A stretch of DNA of 64,000 nucleotides from an uncultured Chitinophagaceae bacterium (GCA_937919945.1 CALESY010000035.1:1-64000), one strand, 5' to 3'. Counted from the first letter of the stretch, positions 9,055 through 18,200 are shown. Numbers and translations are program-made. The notes: generated by a model not told the origin, from the sequence alone.

Positions 9055-9558
9055 CTATTGTATTTGTTCTTGCATACCTTTTTTCTTAGGTATTGCAGCC
9101 GCTATCAACGACAATAATGCACCCATGAACATTGTACCTATCAATGAGCCGAATATCATGGTAATATTCCAATACTTTTCTGTCATGTTCATTGCCATTT
9201 CCGCTTGTTCTTCAGGTGTACCGTCCTTTTCAAATTTGTCAGCCATTTTAGACAGTACTTCGTCTTTAATATTTGGAAATGCATATATCATGACAACACC
9301 CCATACCAATGCCAAAGCAGACATAATTAATACTGCTTTGAAACAACTGCCATATACTTTGCCAAACGTAACATAGTTATCATTTGCTTTAGCATAAGCC
9401 ATAGCATTCATAATGAGCCCTCCCAACATGATAACATATGTAACATACTGCAGTCCTGATTGCATATCTATTTTCATGACCATCATCAGCGCACTGAAAA
9501 TAATGGTCGCAATACCTGTTATGAGTCCGTAAGTAGTATGCGTCTGTTTCAGTTTCAT
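9055..9558 (-). CDS. DUF4199-like membrane protein (second of a pair)
   Basis: Membrane protein of 167 aa with four predicted helices (about 10-30, 38-55, 70-93 and 130-155) and a charged loop between helices 3 and 4. It fits DUF4199, of unknown function. It lies 2 nt from the dihydroorotase-like stop and 20 nt before the next DUF4199 gene, so all are surely co-transcribed. An ATG start is clear. The hydrophilic loop, rich in Glu and Met, is its most distinctive part. Confidence 0.82.
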   Translation of the reverse strand: MKLKQTHTTYGLITGIATIIFSALMMVMKIDMQSGLQYVTYVIMLGGLIMNAMAYAKANDNYVTFGKVYGSCFKAVLIMSALALVWGVVMIYAFPNIKDEVLSKMADKFEKDGTPEEQAEMAMNMTEKYWNITMIFGSLIGTMFMGALLSLIAAAIPKKKGMQEQIQ

Positions 9559-9560
9559 AA

Positions 9561-10808
9561 CTATTTATTTAGATGTACTTGTTTATTATTAATAATGCCT
9601 ATTACCTTGCCCTGTACTGTTGTACCAATAAACGGATTGTTGGCTGATTTTGATTGCATCTCGTTCAGCGTCCAAGTGCCTGCTGTCGTGTAGATTGTCA
9701 GGTCGGCAACCGCACCAACTTCTATATTCGTATCGCCCAACCCCAAGATGTCACGCGCTGCAGTCATCATATCTGCTATGCGCTCATCGCCTGCTGCTTG
9801 CAGGGCAAGGTTATAGGCTATCTCCTGTATATTCATGCCATCGGCGGCATATTCAAATTCTTTAGCCTTGGCATCCCACTCTTGCGGGCGGTGATGGCTG
9901 GCTATGCAGTCTATCGTACCGTCTTTCAATCCTTTCAGCAAGGCTTTTCTATCTGCTTCGCTACGTATTGGAGGCATTACTTTATACATACTGCTGTAGC
10001 CTTCCAATGCCTTGTCATTCAGCACCAAGTGGTACGGTGTTACAGAGCAGGTGATGTTCAGCCCTTCTTTTTTCGCTTTGCGTATCATGTCCACACCTTC
10101 AGTAGTTGACACACCTGTTACGTGCAGCTTCGAGCCTGTGTAACGAAGCAACTCTATATCGCGGTACAGTAATATGGTTTCTGACAGTGCAGGTATGCCC
10201 GGCATACCGAGGCGTACGGATGTTTCGCCCTCATGCATCAAGCCGCCAGCTGCCAACGCATTATCAACAGGTATTTGTATCAGTGTTCCGTCGAAAGCTT
10301 TTACATACTCCAATGCTTTCAGCATCAACTGCGGATTCTGTACGGGCTTCCATCCATCTGTAAATGCAATAGCGCCGTGCGCGTACATATCCAGCATCTC
10401 TGCCAGGTTCTTGCCCTCAATATCTTGTGTGATAGCACCAAGCGGATGCAGGCTCACAATATTGCCTGCCGCTTTTTGCATAACAGATTGTACGATGGAT
10501 TTGGTACTGATAGCGGGGTTGGTATTCGGTGCTATGCATACATGCGTAAAACCACCTGCTGCTGCTGCTTTCAGTCCGCTTTCAATGGTTTCTTTATGTT
10601 CATACCCGGGTTCACGGTAGTCTGCCAGCACATCTACCCAGCCGGTGCTTACACACAGCCCGTCAGCCTTAATAATATTTTTGGCTTTCAGTTTTATAGA
10701 TTTTGCAATCTGAGTGATGACACCTTTCTCAATTAATACATCAACAACCTGATTGTAAAAACCCGAGCGTTTATCTGTAATCTTAGCCTGTTGTATCAGC
10801 ACTTGCAT
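9561..10808 (-). CDS. Dihydroorotase-like protein lacking catalytic residues
   Basis: Amidohydrolase-fold protein of 415 aa that aligns with class I dihydroorotase over its full length, for example GWVDVLADYREPG (56-68) at the start of the barrel. The zinc-binding HxH of active enzymes is Leu61-Ala-Asp63. The usual TDHAPH motif near residue 305 reads SHHRPQ, so the catalytic Asp is gone too. It therefore should not hydrolyse dihydroorotate. By analogy with inactive PyrC-like subunits (PyrX) that support aspartate carbamoyltransferase it may be structural, but no pyrB is here. It sits in an envelope-type operon between BatA-like and DUF4199 genes. Calling it plain pyrC would mislead. Confidence 0.85.
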   Translation of the reverse strand: MQVLIQQAKITDKRSGFYNQVVDVLIEKGVITQIAKSIKLKAKNIIKADGLCVSTGWVDVLADYREPGYEHKETIESGLKAAAAGGFTHVCIAPNTNPAISTKSIVQSVMQKAAGNIVSLHPLGAITQDIEGKNLAEMLDMYAHGAIAFTDGWKPVQNPQLMLKALEYVKAFDGTLIQIPVDNALAAGGLMHEGETSVRLGMPGIPALSETILLYRDIELLRYTGSKLHVTGVSTTEGVDMIRKAKKEGLNITCSVTPYHLVLNDKALEGYSSMYKVMPPIRSEADRKALLKGLKDGTIDCIASHHRPQEWDAKAKEFEYAADGMNIQEIAYNLALQAAGDERIADMMTAARDILGLGDTNIEVGAVADLTIYTTAGTWTLNEMQSKSANNPFIGTTVQGKVIGIINNKQVHLNK

Positions 10809-10814
10809 AAGTGG

Positions 10815-12854
10815 CTATTGTGTAGCTGCTGCTTGTTTGCGAAAACCGCCTGCCAGTACATACGTTTCGGCAGCCAGCATTAACAGGGCTAAAATAGCAC
10901 AAACTTTCCAAAGCGGGAAACTACCGATGGCAGAACCACCTTTTGCATTGCTGACAGAAGCAGCGTCTGTCCAGTATATATTATCGCCGTCCCATTGCTT
11001 TTTCAGGTCGCCGATGGCCCATGTATTCAGTACCGACTCTTGCCTGCTGTTGTTTACCGCCAGCATGGCCGTATCGCTGCCCGCTGCGCTTACCGTATAA
11101 AAGCCTGCCTGCTGCAATGCAGCATCGGGGAAGATGTCTATACCCCTGCCACCCGCGCGCTGTGGCGGTATGGCATCTATACCATTGCCATAGATGTGTG
11201 CCATGTTACGTTCACCCGTACCTTCAAGTGGTATAAAAGCCGACTGGTTGTTGCCCAATGTCAGCGCGTATATATCACCGCCCCTGCTTTGTATGGCCAT
11301 CTGGTAGAGGAACGGGACAAAGAAATAGCTGGCGGCAAAATTGCTTGATTGCATATCTGCAGCTACCGCACTAATATATAGCGAGCCTTTTGCCGGTGTG
11401 TATTTTGCCAATAAAGGGTTGCCGCTGCGAAAACTGAGTACCGATTGCTGGTTGGCAGATAACCCCGATTCTATTTTATAATGCCAGTTGGCAGTGGGTA
11501 GTTGTATATTGTCGGGGATGCGTTCAAACATATCGCGTACCAAATCGCTGCCTTGTTGCAGGTTGGTAGCCATCTGTTTGGCAGTATCAATACCCGTTAT
11601 GCGTATATCTGCTATTTGTGCAAAGCCTTCATTAATAGCACCTACATTACTACCCTTTGCGGGAAAAATGCAGATGTTTTGCCCCTCTTGTAATGCATTG
11701 GCAATAGCCTTACCAGTGGCTGCATCCATGCGGGTGATACCGTTGAAGATAATAAGGTTGTATTGCTGCCATTCGGTCGTATTTTGGTTGATGCCCGTTT
11801 GCGTAAGCTGAAAACCATTGTATGCTTTGAAGGCTGCTTGTATATACGGATTGGGCTGCCCTTCATTCATTACCAATACATTCAGGTTGGGCGCACTACG
11901 AGCGCTGATGCGGAATGTATCGTCGAACCGAACGGATGCGTCATTGATGCTCAGTACCATACGCTGCCAGTTGGCATCGTTTACCGAAAAGCTGAGTGTA
12001 TCGGTGCTTTCATTTTCGTCATTAAAACGCAAGGCAGATGCGCTTTTTACCTGCCCGTTGATGCTTAATTGCAATACGGGGTTTTCTTTCGGTTGCTCGC
12101 CCGCTATACGACTGCGCACTATGAGCCTGTTTTGTATGCCTGTCTGCAACACGGGTGCATCAAGGTAAGCGGTATCTATAAACACGTTGCCTGCCGACGC
12201 TGGTTGTACAGGCACACCGTAGAAGCGTATGTTGCCAAGCAGTGTTTTATCTGCCACCGCAGGGAAACCGCTTTGCTGAAAGTCTGAATAATAATACACA
12301 TCAGCCGCAGCAAAAGACTCACTTTGCATAATGCTGTTGACGGTTGCCAATGTTTTATCGGCAGGCTTGCTATTAGCACTGATACCTACAGAGCCAAGTA
12401 ATGTCAGTACTTTATCGGCTGGAAGAGGTTGGTAACTGACTGGCTTGTCGTTGGTGAGTAATATAAACCTTGTACCCGTGGGTGCATTGCGCACCTGTTC
12501 TCGCACTGCATCTTGTGCTGTTTCAAACAGGGTACGTGCGCCTTTCTTTACACTCATGCTGGCAGAGTTATCCAGATAAATAACCTGTAGCCTGTTGGTA
12601 GTATCTCTTTTATTATTGCCCAAAAATGGTTGGGCGAAAGCCAGTATCAGCGATGCGAGAAACAGCAGGCGCAATGCCAGCAGCCATTTGTATTTCAGTT
12701 GCGACTGCTTTTGCGATTTCAACTGAATACTCTTCAGAAAACGCGTATGCGGAAACATAACCGTCTTATACCTGCGCAGATTGAACAGGTGTATCAGTAC
12801 GGGTATGGCAAGCGTTAACCCAGCCAACAGAAATACGGGATAGAGAAAACTCAC
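10815..12854 (-). CDS. BatA/aerotolerance-type membrane protein with von Willebrand A-like domain
   Basis: Membrane protein of 679 aa. Residues 1-75 form the BatA N-terminal domain: a hydrophobic helix, the LIHLFNLRRYKTV segment and a second helix ending LAFAQPF. A VWA-like domain follows with DNSASM (about 94-99), a recognisable MIDAS-type DxSxS. A long beta-rich extracytoplasmic region leads to a final helix near the C-terminus (about 648-668). It heads a five-gene operon. The start is GTG 12854: no ATG is available, and a TATATTTG box lies 4 nt upstream. Bat-like proteins are linked to envelope stress and often to MoxR ATPases, but none is present here. Confidence 0.87.
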   Translation of the reverse strand: MSFLYPVFLLAGLTLAIPVLIHLFNLRRYKTVMFPHTRFLKSIQLKSQKQSQLKYKWLLALRLLFLASLILAFAQPFLGNNKRDTTNRLQVIYLDNSASMSVKKGARTLFETAQDAVREQVRNAPTGTRFILLTNDKPVSYQPLPADKVLTLLGSVGISANSKPADKTLATVNSIMQSESFAAADVYYYSDFQQSGFPAVADKTLLGNIRFYGVPVQPASAGNVFIDTAYLDAPVLQTGIQNRLIVRSRIAGEQPKENPVLQLSINGQVKSASALRFNDENESTDTLSFSVNDANWQRMVLSINDASVRFDDTFRISARSAPNLNVLVMNEGQPNPYIQAAFKAYNGFQLTQTGINQNTTEWQQYNLIIFNGITRMDAATGKAIANALQEGQNICIFPAKGSNVGAINEGFAQIADIRITGIDTAKQMATNLQQGSDLVRDMFERIPDNIQLPTANWHYKIESGLSANQQSVLSFRSGNPLLAKYTPAKGSLYISAVAADMQSSNFAASYFFVPFLYQMAIQSRGGDIYALTLGNNQSAFIPLEGTGERNMAHIYGNGIDAIPPQRAGGRGIDIFPDAALQQAGFYTVSAAGSDTAMLAVNNSRQESVLNTWAIGDLKKQWDGDNIYWTDAASVSNAKGGSAIGSFPLWKVCAILALLMLAAETYVLAGGFRKQAAATQ

Positions 12855-12858
12855 GTAT

Positions 12859-12866
12859 CAAATATA
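12859..12866 (-). promoter_or_regulatory. -7 box TATATTTG, 4 nt from GTG start
   Basis: Perfect TAnnTTTG element with only ATAC between it and the GTG of the BatA-like gene. It supports both the GTG start and a near-leaderless message for the operon. Confidence 0.65.
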
Positions 12867-12929
12867 GCCTTTGGCAAGTCAAAAAGGCAAAATTCAAAAG
12901 CTAAAAGTTTACTAATCTATCTAATGTAA

Positions 12930-13655
12930 TTACCAATTAATACTCATTCGTTCAGACCATTGTAGTCCATCAGGCAGTTCTTTATCTGATAATTCAATAT
13001 GTATTACCCTTCTAGCCTTGTTATTAGTAGTTCTGGAAGAGCTATGCAACAATAATGGTTTCATTAGCATTGCGCCGCCTTTAGGAACAGTACAAACAGC
13101 TTCTGTTTCTTTTTCCCAATTAATAGTCTCAGGTCTGTATATCTTTTTAATATGCGATTCAGGGACTACACGCAAAGCACCATTATTTTCATCAGTATCA
13201 TCCAGATGTATTCGGATGGTCGTAATGTTCTCCAATATATCAATCGGTGGTTGTACAGCAAACTGATTTTGTTTCACCGTCCATGGTCCATACCCATCAA
13301 TTTGAGTTTTTTTATCAACAGATATGGTAAGGTCTTGATGGTAAGACACATACCAGTTTGAGGATTGAGGCTTGTCGAAATAGATGCTTTTGACAATAAA
13401 ATAATTTCCCCCTACAACCTCTCTGATAAGCTTTTTTAAATTCCCATTAAATAGAATATTTGTCTCTGGTATCTCTTTCAAAAATTGCCTGATGGCAAAG
13501 AGATTTTCAGACTTTCTAAATGTATCTTTTGAGGTATCTGCAGCATTGATTAGTTGCTCAATGGCATATAATTCGTCTACTGTATAAATATTTTCTACTA
13601 TTGTAAACCCCTTTTTAGTTAGTGTTTCTTTACATTCAATCAAATCTGCTTTCAT
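12930..13655 (-). CDS. Phytanoyl-CoA dioxygenase (PhyH) family protein
   Basis: Fe(II)/2-oxoglutarate-dependent oxygenase-like protein of 241 aa. The iron-binding HxD appears as YHQDL near residue 107. The distal His and the oxoglutarate-binding Arg are likely in LLLHSSSR and RRVIHIEL near the C-terminus. The stretch NNGALRVVPESH is typical of the family's substrate-side loop. Its first 20 nt overlap the end of the upstream membrane protein, so the two are translationally coupled. The substrate is unknown; PhyH relatives hydroxylate lipids, amino acids or natural products. Confidence 0.88.
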   Translation of the reverse strand: MKADLIECKETLTKKGFTIVENIYTVDELYAIEQLINAADTSKDTFRKSENLFAIRQFLKEIPETNILFNGNLKKLIREVVGGNYFIVKSIYFDKPQSSNWYVSYHQDLTISVDKKTQIDGYGPWTVKQNQFAVQPPIDILENITTIRIHLDDTDENNGALRVVPESHIKKIYRPETINWEKETEAVCTVPKGGAMLMKPLLLHSSSRTTNNKARRVIHIELSDKELPDGLQWSERMSINW

Positions 13656-15384
13656 AGTTATATTTTTTTAGACTTTTAATTGTTACATCCATCACCTCTC
13701 CCTTATAATCCCCATCCCTACTTATATACAGCTTCAGCCTGCCGTTGTGGAATTGTTGAGGTACTTCTACATAAAAGCTATAATCCAGCACTTTGTTTTC
13801 TGCTGATGTGGGGTAGAAAAGCCTCACTTTATTTTGTAGCGTAGTATCGCCAACCGTAATGCCTGTATGCAGGTACGCACCCCACATGCCTTGTATGCTG
13901 TTTATCTGGCAGTCTATCCGCAGCCATGTTTCTTTGCCTTGCAGGTGCAGTTGGGTATAGCACAATACTGCCTGTCCGTTACCAGCAAACTGTACTGTCT
14001 GTTTTGTGTTGTTTTGATATAGTGTTGTCTTAGTATATCCTTTTTCGCTGCGTAGCATGTCTTCATTATCCAGCATACTGTAGTCAAGCGGCGTAGGGTT
14101 AGGGTTCAGGTATATGCGTCCGTAATATTTACGGTTCATATCATAAAAATGCAGGATGGTTTTATAATACTGTTCGTGTTGAAAGAGGTTTACCGCAATC
14201 AGGTAAATGCCTAAGATATAAAATCCCCACTTCCATTTTTTAGTACCTATATCCTGCACCAATGCTGTTAGCGGCAGGGCAAACAGCGGATAGCTCTGCA
14301 TCAGCGCGCGCGTACTGTAGCTGCCGCCATACCGCCAGTCTCGCCACGATATGATGATGTAGATATTGAGCAAGCAAAACCACAAAACAGCCTTGCGCCA
14401 TTCGTAGCCCTTCATAAAAAACATACCAATGATGAAGAACACCGTAACAGGCGTATAAATAAACCAGCCTTTCTCCCAACCAATCAGCACCCTGAAATGC
14501 GGGGTAAGAAAATCCCATGCACTGCCTACATCATACACCCAACCACCGCTTACGTATTTCCAGTATATCAGTTGTGGTAGTATGCCTATCAGCCCACCCA
14601 CGATGGCCATAGCTATATGTGGTTTATGTTGCTTCACCATTGCCCATTTGGCTTTGGCGGCTTCTTTGGTATGGGTGTTCCACTTAAGTGGTATAAAAAG
14701 CATCACAGCCTCTGTGGGGCGACACATCGTGGCAAAGCCTATCAGCCAGCCTATAGCCAAGGCAGTCCATAGTCTTGGTTGTTGATGCCAGCTACGGGCG
14801 GCGTACAACATCAGTACATATAACAAGAATATGTAAGGATGGCTCATGCCACCACCAATGGCTGTATATTCTAAAAAGTTACTGGCAAGGCATAATAGCA
14901 GTATGGATATAGCCACGCTGCCATCTGTAAAATAGGATAACAGAAACCTGCGCAACAAAAACAGCCCGAGCAACGCATAGAAGATAGCCACAAATGCCAC
15001 CGCAAACTGATACGGTGGCGAAAAGCCGTCTGTAGGGTAGCCATATCGCTGTGCTATATAATGCGCACCTGCAAAAAATGGTAACTGCATGATGGCTACA
15101 CCACCCAGGTATTTGTCAACATAGTTTCCATTGGGGGCGCGTTCTGCCTGATAAAAATTATCGCCACCAATCATTTTATACCGTGCATCTATATCAGGTA
15201 CCCATTTCAGTTGACTGATGTCATCGTATATAAAAATACCCGGTAGGTACATGTAGTAACCCAGATTATCCCAGTCTGTAACCCGCAGCGGCTCTCCCGG
15301 CCTCGGGCCTGTATGCCCCATGCGGTGGTTAAGCACCACCAAACATACTATCAGGAAAGCTATAAGGGATAATGGCTTTTTCAC
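13636..15384 (-). CDS. GT-C-like polytopic membrane protein
   Basis: Large membrane protein of 582 aa with about ten hydrophobic helices in the first 420 residues and a soluble beta-rich C-terminal domain (about 440-582). The layout and the aspartates in the first periplasmic loop (TDWDNLGYY, residues 36-44) fit a GT-C fold glycosyltransferase or mannosyltransferase-like protein, but I recognise no exact family. The start is GTG 15384: no ATG is near, and a TATATTTA box lies 4 nt upstream, as for the BatA-like gene. It overlaps the PhyH gene by 20 nt, forming a two-gene unit. Confidence 0.75.
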   Translation of the reverse strand: MKKPLSLIAFLIVCLVVLNHRMGHTGPRPGEPLRVTDWDNLGYYMYLPGIFIYDDISQLKWVPDIDARYKMIGGDNFYQAERAPNGNYVDKYLGGVAIMQLPFFAGAHYIAQRYGYPTDGFSPPYQFAVAFVAIFYALLGLFLLRRFLLSYFTDGSVAISILLLCLASNFLEYTAIGGGMSHPYIFLLYVLMLYAARSWHQQPRLWTALAIGWLIGFATMCRPTEAVMLFIPLKWNTHTKEAAKAKWAMVKQHKPHIAMAIVGGLIGILPQLIYWKYVSGGWVYDVGSAWDFLTPHFRVLIGWEKGWFIYTPVTVFFIIGMFFMKGYEWRKAVLWFCLLNIYIIISWRDWRYGGSYSTRALMQSYPLFALPLTALVQDIGTKKWKWGFYILGIYLIAVNLFQHEQYYKTILHFYDMNRKYYGRIYLNPNPTPLDYSMLDNEDMLRSEKGYTKTTLYQNNTKQTVQFAGNGQAVLCYTQLHLQGKETWLRIDCQINSIQGMWGAYLHTGITVGDTTLQNKVRLFYPTSAENKVLDYSFYVEVPQQFHNGRLKLYISRDGDYKGEVMDVTIKSLKKYNYESRFD

Positions 15385-15401
15385 TCTTTAAATATAAGGT
15401 T

Positions 15402-15437
15402 GATTAGCTAATTAGCTGATGTGATAATTAGCTAATG
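15402..15437. repeat. Dispersed AGCTAAT-type repeat, copy B (inverted)
   Basis: Reverse-orientation copy of the element. Its complement shares an uninterrupted core of about 25 bp with copy C, 60 bp away, so B and C form a long inverted repeat between the divergent GT-C-like gene and alaS. A hairpin or cruciform is possible. Confidence 0.75.
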
Positions 15438-15493
15438 AAACAGACTATTACTAATAATAGAAATAATATACATGTTTTCTATAATACCGTACT

Positions 15494-15532
15494 CATTAGC
15501 CAATCAGCTAATTATCACATCAGCTAATTATC
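15494..15532. repeat. Dispersed AGCTAAT-type repeat, copy C
   Basis: Direct copy, 34/36 identical to copy A near glnS. Its last bases (TATC) form the first half of the alaS -7 box TATCTTTG at 15529-15536, so the element ends exactly in the promoter. Confidence 0.8.
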
Positions 15533-15536
15533 TTTG
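15529..15536 (+). promoter_or_regulatory. alaS -7 box TATCTTTG, 7 nt from ATG
   Basis: Perfect TAnnTTTG element, half of it donated by repeat copy C. The spacer to the alaS ATG is CACCCTT. Confidence 0.7.
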
Positions 15537-15543
15537 CACCCTT

Positions 15544-18168
15544 ATGTTGACAGCCAACGAAATACGCCAGCAGTTTTTAGATTTTTTCCGCGACAAGGGG
15601 CATGCTATTGTGCCATCTGCACCCATTGTTGTAAAGGATGACCCTACCCTGCTTTTTACCAACGCGGGTATGAACCAGTTTAAGGATTATTTCCTTGGCA
15701 ATAAAAAAGCACCTAATACGCGTATAGCTGATACGCAAAAATGCTTGCGTGTAAGTGGTAAGCATAACGACCTGGAAGAAGTAGGCGTAGATACCTACCA
15801 TCATACCATGTTCGAGATGCTGGGCAACTGGAGCTTTGGCGACTATTTCAAAGAAAAAGCAATAGAATGGAGTTGGGAGCTGCTAACAGATGTATATAAG
15901 ATACCTAAAGACAGGCTGTATGTAACCGTATTCGAGGGCGACCCGTCTGAAAACATACCAGCTTCAAAAATAGCATTGGAGTGCTGGAAACAATTGGTGA
16001 ACGAAAGTCAGATTGTGTACGGCAATAAGAAAGATAATTTTTGGGAGATGGGCGATACGGGCCCTTGCGGTCCGTGTAGTGAGATACATGTGGATTGCAG
16101 ACCCGATGCAGAACGTGCGCAAATACCGGGAAGAGATTTGGTGAATAAAGACCACCCACAGGTAATAGAAATATGGAATAACGTATTCATCCAGTACAAT
16201 CGCAAAAAAGATGGCTCGTTGGAAGAGTTGCCTACCAAGCATGTTGACACAGGCATGGGTTTGGAGCGATTGGTACGTGTGCTGCAAGGCAAGCAAAGCA
16301 ATTACGATACCGATTTATTTACCGGCACCATCAGAGAAACAGAAAGAATAACAGGCAAAACATACGGCTATACAGATAGTAAACAGGATATTGCTTTCCG
16401 TGTATTGAGCGACCATATACGTGCAATAGGCTTTACTATAGCAGACGGGCAACTTCCTAGCAACACAGGTGCTGGCTACGTTATCCGCCGCATATTGCGC
16501 AGAGCAGCAAGGTATTATTATTCTTACCTTGACTATAAGCAACCACTCCTTACCCAACTGATGCCTGTACTGGCAAAGCAGTTTGAAAATGTATTCCCCG
16601 AGCTGCATAAACAGATAGACCTTGTATGCAAAGTGGCGAAAGAAGAAGAAGAAGCTTTCTTGCGTACGCTGGATAAAGGTTTGAAAAAAATAGACGACAT
16701 CGTCAAAGAAACAAATGCTCAAAGCAGCAAAACCATCAATGGTAAAGCAGCATTTGAACTATACGACACCTACGGTTTCCCGATAGACCTGACACGCCTG
16801 ATAGGCCATGAAAATGGATTGGAAGTGGACGAAGCAGCTTTTGAAGCAGAAATGCTGCAACAAAAAACACGCAGCCGTGCAGCTACCGCGTTGGATACAG
16901 AAGACTGGGTAGTGTTGAAAGAAGCTGCTACAAAATTTGTTGGTTACGATAGCCTTGAAACACAGGCATCAATACTTAAATACCGCAAAGTAAAAGCGAA
17001 GGGCAAGGAGAGTTATCAATTAGTATTGGATACTACTCCTTTCTATGCCGAAAGCGGCGGACAGGTGGGCGATACAGGTACACTTGTTTTCCCCAACGAA
17101 ATAGTACATATCGTTGATACTAAAAAAGAAAATGACCTTATCATCCATTTTGCGGAAGAATTGCCAGGCAACCCCTCTGCAAGCGCTATTGCCAAAGTAG
17201 ATGCTGTAAGGCGTGGCTTGGTTACCATACACCACAGTGCTACACACTTGCTTCATGCCGCATTGCGCACGGTACTGGGAACACACGTAGCACAAAAGGG
17301 CTCGTTGGTAAATGACGAACATTTACGTTTCGACTTCTCGCATTTTGCCAAAGTAACAGAAGAAGAAATAGCACAGATAGAAACCATCGTCAACCAAAAG
17401 ATACGTGAGAACGTACCTGTTGTTATCAAAGAGATGGCAAAAGACGAAGCAGTAGCCATGGGTGCTATGGCATTGTTCGGCGAAAAATATGGTGATAAAG
17501 TTCGTGTAGTAGTGATGGATCCCAACTACTCCATAGAGCTTTGTGGTGGCACGCATGTTGGCAGTACAGGGCAGCTTGGCTTCTTTAAAATAAAGCACGA
17601 AAGTGCCGTAGCTGCGGGTGTGCGCCGTATTGAGGCTGTAAGCGGCAAAGCGGCAGAAGATTTTGTAAACGGCCATCTGCATACATTACACAACATCAAC
17701 AATGCGTTGAAGCATCCGAAAGATGTGCAGAAAGCCATCGAAAAACTACAGGAAGAAAAAGCGCAGTTGGAGAAACATGTAGAGGCTTTGGAAGCACGCC
17801 AGTTGGTTGCCATCCGCAACGAGGTGCTGACAAAAGATGAAATCATCAATCAGGTAACGTTTGTGGGGGATATAGTAGAAGTAGGCAATGCCGATATGCT
17901 GAAGAAACTATGCTTTGATGTAAAACACCATCTGAACGACCATGTAGTAGTGCTGTGCGCCAACATTGATGGCAAACCATTTGTAGCCGTTGGTGTGGCA
18001 GACAGTGTTGTAGCAGCAAAAGGATTGGATGCTGGCAAAATCATCAAAGAGCAGGTAGCACCCCTCATAAAAGGTGGCGGCGGCGGACAGAAAACACTCG
18101 CCACCGCAGGCGGGCAAGACGTAAGTGGCCTGCGTGCTGTAATAGATAAAGTAAAAACGTTGTTATAA
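15544..18168 (+). CDS. alaS: Alanyl-tRNA synthetase
   Basis: Class II synthetase of 874 aa that charges tRNA(Ala). The N-terminal catalytic core begins MLTANEIRQQFLDFF and has the motif 2 region around GTGPCGPCSEIH-like residues (near residue 180). The editing domain carries HHSATHLLHAAL and the zinc-binding CGGTHVG. The C-terminal coiled coil and C-Ala domain end in GGGGGQ followed by AGG. The open frame extends 24 codons further up, but that stretch lies in repeat and promoter DNA; the start at 15544 is 7 nt after the -7 box and gives the normal family N-terminus. A strong terminator follows. Confidence 0.97.
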   Translation: MLTANEIRQQFLDFFRDKGHAIVPSAPIVVKDDPTLLFTNAGMNQFKDYFLGNKKAPNTRIADTQKCLRVSGKHNDLEEVGVDTYHHTMFEMLGNWSFGDYFKEKAIEWSWELLTDVYKIPKDRLYVTVFEGDPSENIPASKIALECWKQLVNESQIVYGNKKDNFWEMGDTGPCGPCSEIHVDCRPDAERAQIPGRDLVNKDHPQVIEIWNNVFIQYNRKKDGSLEELPTKHVDTGMGLERLVRVLQGKQSNYDTDLFTGTIRETERITGKTYGYTDSKQDIAFRVLSDHIRAIGFTIADGQLPSNTGAGYVIRRILRRAARYYYSYLDYKQPLLTQLMPVLAKQFENVFPELHKQIDLVCKVAKEEEEAFLRTLDKGLKKIDDIVKETNAQSSKTINGKAAFELYDTYGFPIDLTRLIGHENGLEVDEAAFEAEMLQQKTRSRAATALDTEDWVVLKEAATKFVGYDSLETQASILKYRKVKAKGKESYQLVLDTTPFYAESGGQVGDTGTLVFPNEIVHIVDTKKENDLIIHFAEELPGNPSASAIAKVDAVRRGLVTIHHSATHLLHAALRTVLGTHVAQKGSLVNDEHLRFDFSHFAKVTEEEIAQIETIVNQKIRENVPVVIKEMAKDEAVAMGAMALFGEKYGDKVRVVVMDPNYSIELCGGTHVGSTGQLGFFKIKHESAVAAGVRRIEAVSGKAAEDFVNGHLHTLHNINNALKHPKDVQKAIEKLQEEKAQLEKHVEALEARQLVAIRNEVLTKDEIINQVTFVGDIVEVGNADMLKKLCFDVKHHLNDHVVVLCANIDGKPFVAVGVADSVVAAKGLDAGKIIKEQVAPLIKGGGGGQKTLATAGGQDVSGLRAVIDKVKTLL

Positions 18169-18172
18169 TATG

Positions 18173-18200
18173 AAAACGCAGGCTTAAATCCTGCGTTTTT
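18173..18200 (+). terminator. alaS terminator
   Basis: AAAACGCAGG, a 7-nt loop, then CCTGCGTTTTT: a compact GC stem with a T-tract, 5 nt after the alaS stop. Confidence 0.85.

Noticed and set aside
10233..10736. Open frame on the plus strand opposite the dihydroorotase-like gene
   Set aside because: Shadow of the real gene; the protein is Cys/Phe-rich with no recognisable domain and no promoter.
9561..10808. Annotation as active dihydroorotase (pyrC)
   Set aside because: HxH metal ligands and the catalytic Asp are missing, so only the fold can be claimed.
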